This document shows, in pieces, positions 60,422 to 64,000 of a stretch of 64,000 nucleotides of DNA. Positions within the stretch are counted from its first letter, which is position 1; each line of letters begins with the position of its first letter. This DNA comes from Alkalibacterium sp046484155 (GTDB lineage Bacteria; Bacillota; Bacilli; Lactobacillales; Carnobacteriaceae_A). The notes below the pieces were generated by a model. That model saw only the letters and a program-made list of their open reading frames with translations, searched no databases and was not told the DNA's origin. A program made the translations under genes and the position numbers. The DNA is taken from NCBI RefSeq assembly GCF_046484155.1, contig NZ_JAWOBT010000133.1:22789-86788 (forward strand), read 5' to 3'.

Positions 60422-61588
60422 ATGATTGAATTCAAAAATGTATCAAAGGTTTATGGAGATGGTACGAAAGCTGTTGACGATATTTCGTTTAAAATTAACA
60501 AAGGAGAGTTTGTGGTCCTGATTGGAACTTCTGGTAGTGGTAAAACAACCACGATGCGTATGATAAATCGAATGATCGAGTCCACTTCAGGTGAGATCAT
60601 AATTGATGATAAAAATATTAAAGATGAAAATGCTGTTAATCTGAGACGAAGAATCGGATATGTTATCCAGCAGACTGGACTAATGCCGCACATGACTGTC
60701 TATGAAAATATCGTCATGGTTCCAAAACTTTTAAAATGGGACAAAGAAAAAATGAGGAAATCAGCCGAAAGTTTACTTAAAAAAGTAGATATGTCTACGG
60801 AATTTTTAGACAGATATCCACAAGAACTTTCCGGCGGACAACAACAGCGAATTGGAGTTATCAGAGCTCTAGCAGCAGATCAGGATATCATTCTGATGGA
60901 CGAGCCTTTCGGAGCCCTAGATCCGATTACTCGTGAAGCATTACAAGAACTGGTTAAAAACTTACAAGAGGAAATGGGACGTACTGTGGTATTCGTCACA
61001 CACGACATGGATGAAGCATTAAAGTTAGCTGATAGAATCGCTATCATGTCAGAAGGTAAAATCGTTCAATATGATACGCCAGATAACATTCTAGCTAATC
61101 CGGCGAATGCATTTGTCGAGAGTTTCTTAGGCGAAGACAGACTACAGCAAACGGCAACTATGCAGACGGTGGATCAGGTAATGATCAAGAAACCTATAAC
61201 TGTGAAAAGCGAAGCTACCTTGGGCGAAGCCATTAAACAAATGCAAGCTCGACGGGTAGATACATTACTCGTTACAGATGTAGAAGGTCATCTTCAGGGT
61301 GTCGTTGATTTTGAAAGTATTAACCGGAACAGAAAAAAAGCTGCAACAATACAGGAAATTATGACGGATGTATATTATGTTAAATCAGGTACACTGCTAG
61401 GAAATGTAGCAGACCGTTTGCTGAAACGAGAATTTAAAAGCATTCCAATTGTGGACGAAGAAGGGAAATTACAAGGTTTAGTTACTCGAACCGCACTAGT
61501 GGACATCGTTTATAATACTATATGGGGCGATAACGAAGCATCCGAAAGTGTCCCGTTAGAAAAAATGTCACTAAAAGATTCTGAATAA
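60422..61588 (+). CDS. opuCA: Glycine betaine/carnitine/choline ABC transporter ATP-binding protein (OpuCA type)
   Basis: 388 residues. Walker A GTSGSGKT (35-42), signature LSGGQQQRIGVIRALA, Walker B IILMDEPFGALDP and the switch His in VFVTHDMDE. Two CBS domains form the last ~130 residues (VKSEATLGEAIKQMQARRVD; REFKSIPIVDEEGKLQG). In Firmicutes such CBS pairs can sense ionic strength or c-di-AMP. ATG 60422 lies 8 bases after AAAAGGAG; the upstream ATG 60416 is too close. First of four genes. Confidence 0.95.
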   Translation: MIEFKNVSKVYGDGTKAVDDISFKINKGEFVVLIGTSGSGKTTTMRMINRMIESTSGEIIIDDKNIKDENAVNLRRRIGYVIQQTGLMPHMTVYENIVMVPKLLKWDKEKMRKSAESLLKKVDMSTEFLDRYPQELSGGQQQRIGVIRALAADQDIILMDEPFGALDPITREALQELVKNLQEEMGRTVVFVTHDMDEALKLADRIAIMSEGKIVQYDTPDNILANPANAFVESFLGEDRLQQTATMQTVDQVMIKKPITVKSEATLGEAIKQMQARRVDTLLVTDVEGHLQGVVDFESINRNRKKAATIQEIMTDVYYVKSGTLLGNVADRLLKREFKSIPIVDEEGKLQGLVTRTALVDIVYNTIWGDNEASESVPLEKMSLKDSE

Positions 61589-61600
61589 GGAGGGGAAGAC

Positions 61601-62233
61601 ATGGCTGAATTTTTTGCTGATTATGGTTCTCAAATGATGCGGTTGATTTGGGAACATTTATATATATCAATGGTTGCATTAGGATTAGGTGTACTCGTAG
61701 CAGTTCCCGTTGGAATCTTACTTACAAGAACCAATGTATTGGCTACAATATTTATAGGTATGGCTTCTATATTACAAACAGTACCTTCCTTAGCACTGCT
61801 TGCCTTAATGATTCCACTATTTGGAATAGGTCGGGTGCCGGCAATCATCGCACTATTTATTTATTCACTTCTACCTATTTTAAGAAATACGTATACGGGC
61901 ATGAAAAATGTTGATCCTGATCTAGTGGATGCTGCGCGAGGGATGGGTATGACCGAAAGCCAACTGGTCCGTAAAGTTGAGCTTCCCCAAGCAGCGGGGG
62001 TTATCATGGCAGGCATACGATTATCTGGGACATATGTCATAGCCTGGGCGGCACTGGCATCATATATTGGTGCTGGGGGACTCGGAGACTTTATTTTTAA
62101 TGGGTTGAATTTATATATTCCCGAATTAATTATTGGAGGAACGATCCCAGTAACTATCCTAGCGTTACTAGTTGATTTCATATTAGGGAAAATAGAAAAG
62201 AAAGTCACACCTCGAAATAGAGCAGCAGGATGA
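61601..62233 (+). CDS. opuCB: Compatible-solute ABC transporter permease (OpuCB type)
   Basis: 210 residues with about five or six membrane helices (YISMVALGLGVLVAVPVGIL; IFIGMASILQTVPSLALLAL). The EAA loop DAARGMGMTESQLVRKVELP contacts OpuCA. It is homologous to the fourth gene. SD AAGGAGGGG, 12 bases after opuCA. Confidence 0.94.
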   Translation: MAEFFADYGSQMMRLIWEHLYISMVALGLGVLVAVPVGILLTRTNVLATIFIGMASILQTVPSLALLALMIPLFGIGRVPAIIALFIYSLLPILRNTYTGMKNVDPDLVDAARGMGMTESQLVRKVELPQAAGVIMAGIRLSGTYVIAWAALASYIGAGGLGDFIFNGLNLYIPELIIGGTIPVTILALLVDFILGKIEKKVTPRNRAAG

Positions 62234-62249
62234 AGAAAGGGCTGATAAA

Positions 62250-63200
62250 ATGAATAGAATGAGTAAATATGGATTACTAACTGTATCGACCCTCTTTTTG
62301 ACAGCCTGCTCTCTACCTGGTTTAGGGACTGGCATCTCAGACGAAGGAAATATCCGAATAGCCACACAGTCATCGACTGAAATGGTGATATTGGGTTATA
62401 TCGTAGAAGGAATGGTTAATCATTATACCGACATGAACTCTGAGGTTATCCAGAATTTGGGATCTTCAACTATGGTTAATCAAGCCTTAGTAGGAAATGA
62501 CGCTGATATAGCGGCTGCAACTTATACAGGTACAGCTTTGACAGGAGACCTGGGAATGTCGCCTATAACGGATCCTGACGAAGCAAGAGCAGCGGTGACT
62601 AAGGGATTTCTTGAACAATATAACATTAAGTATTACCCTTCATATGGTTTTGAAAACACATATGCTTTCTTAGTGACCAGTGAGTTGGCTGAGGAACATG
62701 ATTTAGTAACAATCAGTGACTTAACATCGATAGCTGATGATTTGACAGCGGGCGTAGATAATTCCTGGATGGAACGAGAAGGAGATGGTTATCGAGCCTT
62801 CTTAGAAACCTATGACTTTGAATTTGATACTGTTTACCCTATGGAGATAGGGCTCGTATACGACGCTGTACAGTCGGGCGATATGGATGTTGTGTTGGGA
62901 TATTCAACAGATGGACGTATTGCAAGCTATGACTTGGTATTTTTGGAAGATGATTTGAACTTTTTCCCACCTTACGATGCGAGTCCTTCTGCCAAATATG
63001 AAACTATTGAGAAGTATCCTATAGTAGATGAGATATTATTGAAGCTGGAAGGGAAAATAGAAACAGACGTCATGCAGGAATTGAATTTTACGGCTGATGA
63101 ATATTTAATCGAACCAGCAACTGTAGCAAGGAAATTTTTAGAAGCAAATAATTATTTTGAGGACAGTGAGCCTTATCTTGAACCAGTAGGGGGTGAATAA
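62250..63200 (+). CDS. opuCC: Compatible-solute ABC transporter substrate-binding lipoprotein (OpuCC type)
   Basis: 316 residues. A lipoprotein signal with lipobox LTAC and lipid-accepting Cys20 is followed by an OpuAC-family periplasmic-type binding domain (IRIATQSSTEMVILGYIVEG; LVGNDADIAAATYTGTALTG; VVLGYSTDGRIASYDLVFLE). It captures betaine, carnitine or choline outside the membrane. The exact ligand cannot be told. It sits between the two permease genes, the standard opuC order. Confidence 0.94.
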   Translation: MNRMSKYGLLTVSTLFLTACSLPGLGTGISDEGNIRIATQSSTEMVILGYIVEGMVNHYTDMNSEVIQNLGSSTMVNQALVGNDADIAAATYTGTALTGDLGMSPITDPDEARAAVTKGFLEQYNIKYYPSYGFENTYAFLVTSELAEEHDLVTISDLTSIADDLTAGVDNSWMEREGDGYRAFLETYDFEFDTVYPMEIGLVYDAVQSGDMDVVLGYSTDGRIASYDLVFLEDDLNFFPPYDASPSAKYETIEKYPIVDEILLKLEGKIETDVMQELNFTADEYLIEPATVARKFLEANNYFEDSEPYLEPVGGE

Positions 63201-63201
63201 A

Positions 63202-63891
63202 ATGTTAAATATTGAAGGATTAGATCAGATCTCACAAATGAATATTCTGCAACAATTAATTTATTATGTCCAACAAAATGGTCCGTATTTATGGGAACAA
63301 TTTATCAGACATTTTCTCATATCAATTTACGGCGTTTTATTTGCTGCTATTATTGCAATACCCCTGGGATTTTGGATAGCAAGACATGCGAAATTAGCAG
63401 ATTGGGTAGTTGGTGCAGCGAATGTCATTCAAACGATTCCTTCCTTAGCCTTACTTTCGATCCTGATGCTTGGATTTGGCATAGGTGTTACTACGGTAAT
63501 CATTACTGTATTTCTGTATTCAATATTACCTATACTAAAAAATACGTATGCGGGTGTAAAAAATGTTGACAATGCTCTGTTAGATGCCGCGAAAGGTATG
63601 GGAATGACACGCTTTCAGCTGACCTACAAAGTAGAATTGCCTATGGCGCTTTCAGTAATTATGGCTGGTCTTAGGAATGCTTTGGTGGTTGCCATTGGTG
63701 TAACAGCAATCGGAACGTTTATCGGAGCCGGCGGTTTAGGTGACATTATACAACGTGGAGTGAATGCATCAAGTGGCGGTGCTATCATTTTAGCTGGGGC
63801 TATACCTACTGCACTGATGGCAATTATCGCAGATTTAGTATTGGCATGGGTAGAGAAAAAATTAGATCCATCAAGTCGTATAAGAAAGTGA
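63202..63891 (+). CDS. opuCD: Compatible-solute ABC transporter permease (OpuCD type)
   Basis: 229 residues, about five or six membrane helices, with the EAA loop DAAKGMGMTRFQLTYKVELP. ATG 63202 lies 6 bases after AGGGGGTGA; a GTG at 63193, overlapping opuCC, is a weaker alternative. Together with OpuCB it forms the membrane channel of an uptake system for osmoprotectants. Confidence 0.94.
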   Translation: MLNIEGLDQISQMNILQQLIYYVQQNGPYLWEQFIRHFLISIYGVLFAAIIAIPLGFWIARHAKLADWVVGAANVIQTIPSLALLSILMLGFGIGVTTVIITVFLYSILPILKNTYAGVKNVDNALLDAAKGMGMTRFQLTYKVELPMALSVIMAGLRNALVVAIGVTAIGTFIGAGGLGDIIQRGVNASSGGAIILAGAIPTALMAIIADLVLAWVEKKLDPSSRIRK

Positions 63892-63892
63892 A

Positions 63893-63950
63893 AAAATCTA
63901 TAGAAAGTTACTTGAGGAATAACCTCTGGGTAACTCTCTATAGATTTTCA
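63893..63950 (+). terminator. Terminator of the opuC operon
   Basis: AAAATCTATAGAAAGTTAC pairs with GTAACTCTCTATAGATTTT (ending 63948) with one mismatch, around an inner GAGG/CCTC hairpin. The T tail is interrupted. The last 50 bases of the window hold nothing I can support. Confidence 0.8.
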
Positions 63951-64000
63951 TTTATTCGAATACTGACGTCGAATATGTCTTATATCACGTGCATTGATTA

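Noticed and set aside
1..64000. CRISPR arrays, prophage, transposons, toxin-antitoxin or defence systems
   Set aside because: I looked for regular direct repeats, transposase-like ORFs and small paired ORFs and saw none; the genes are core functions.

Overview
The window is about 64 kb of low-GC Gram-positive chromosome, almost certainly Lactobacillales. I base this on the gene set seen together: GshF, the iscS-DUF1831-mnmA cluster, IreB-RuvX-DUF1292-MltG, LiaFSR, YlaN, YlbG, paired RNase J1/J2, a PyrR-attenuated pyr operon and a T-box alaS. A Carnobacteriaceae-type organism is my best guess, held weakly. I see no phage, transposase, CRISPR array or rRNA. Apart from one intergenic repeat-like block the region reads as stable core chromosome.

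Layout. 1-3400: end of gshF, then cysteine desulfurase, DUF1831 and mnmA (sulfur transfer to tRNA). 3.5-9 kb: AraC-type regulator, recD2, lipid kinase, YitT protein. 9-18.3 kb: T-box leader and alaS, then ireB-ruvX-DUF1292, mltG, udk, greA and the liaFSR envelope-stress system. 18.4-23.3 kb: rnjA (reverse), a HAD phosphatase, tRNA-Ala(GGC), a DUF1576 membrane protein and def (reverse). 23.5-28.8 kb: pdhABCD behind a Rex-like operator. 28.8-39.2 kb: inositol phosphatase-like gene, typA, ylaN, ylbG-rsmD-coaD-ylbL, comEA-comEC-holA, rpsT. 39.3-51.2 kb: uvrB, then the complete UMP pathway pyrR-B-C-AA-AB-D-F-E with two PyrR attenuators. 51.2-54 kb: rpsO and pnp, separated by a long hairpin. 54-64 kb: TraX-like protein, birA (reverse), rnjB, TPP riboswitch-thiT, cardiolipin synthase and an opuC-type compatible-solute ABC transporter behind a structured leader.

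How the genes work together. Many operons carry RNA-level control that can be read directly: the alaS T-box (GCU specifier, UGGU bulge matching the tRNA-Ala 3' end), two PyrR-binding attenuators, a TPP riboswitch whose hairpin also covers the Shine-Dalgarno, a long stem-loop before pnp, a perfect 38-bp palindrome inside the pdh operon, and an unassigned attenuator-like leader before opuC. RNA turnover is well represented (RNase J1, a catalytically degenerate RNase J2, PNPase). Several gene pairs overlap by 1-11 bases (liaF/liaS, rsmD/coaD, coaD/ylbL, pyrC/pyrAA, pyrAA/pyrAB, pyrD/pyrF), suggesting translational coupling.

I found no clearly new multi-gene system. The least explained items are the opuC leader, a 26-codon ORF coupled to comEC, the pdhB-pdhC palindrome, the repeat-like block before mnmA and the palindrome upstream of the AraC gene. 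All assignments are from reading the sequence; no database search was run.
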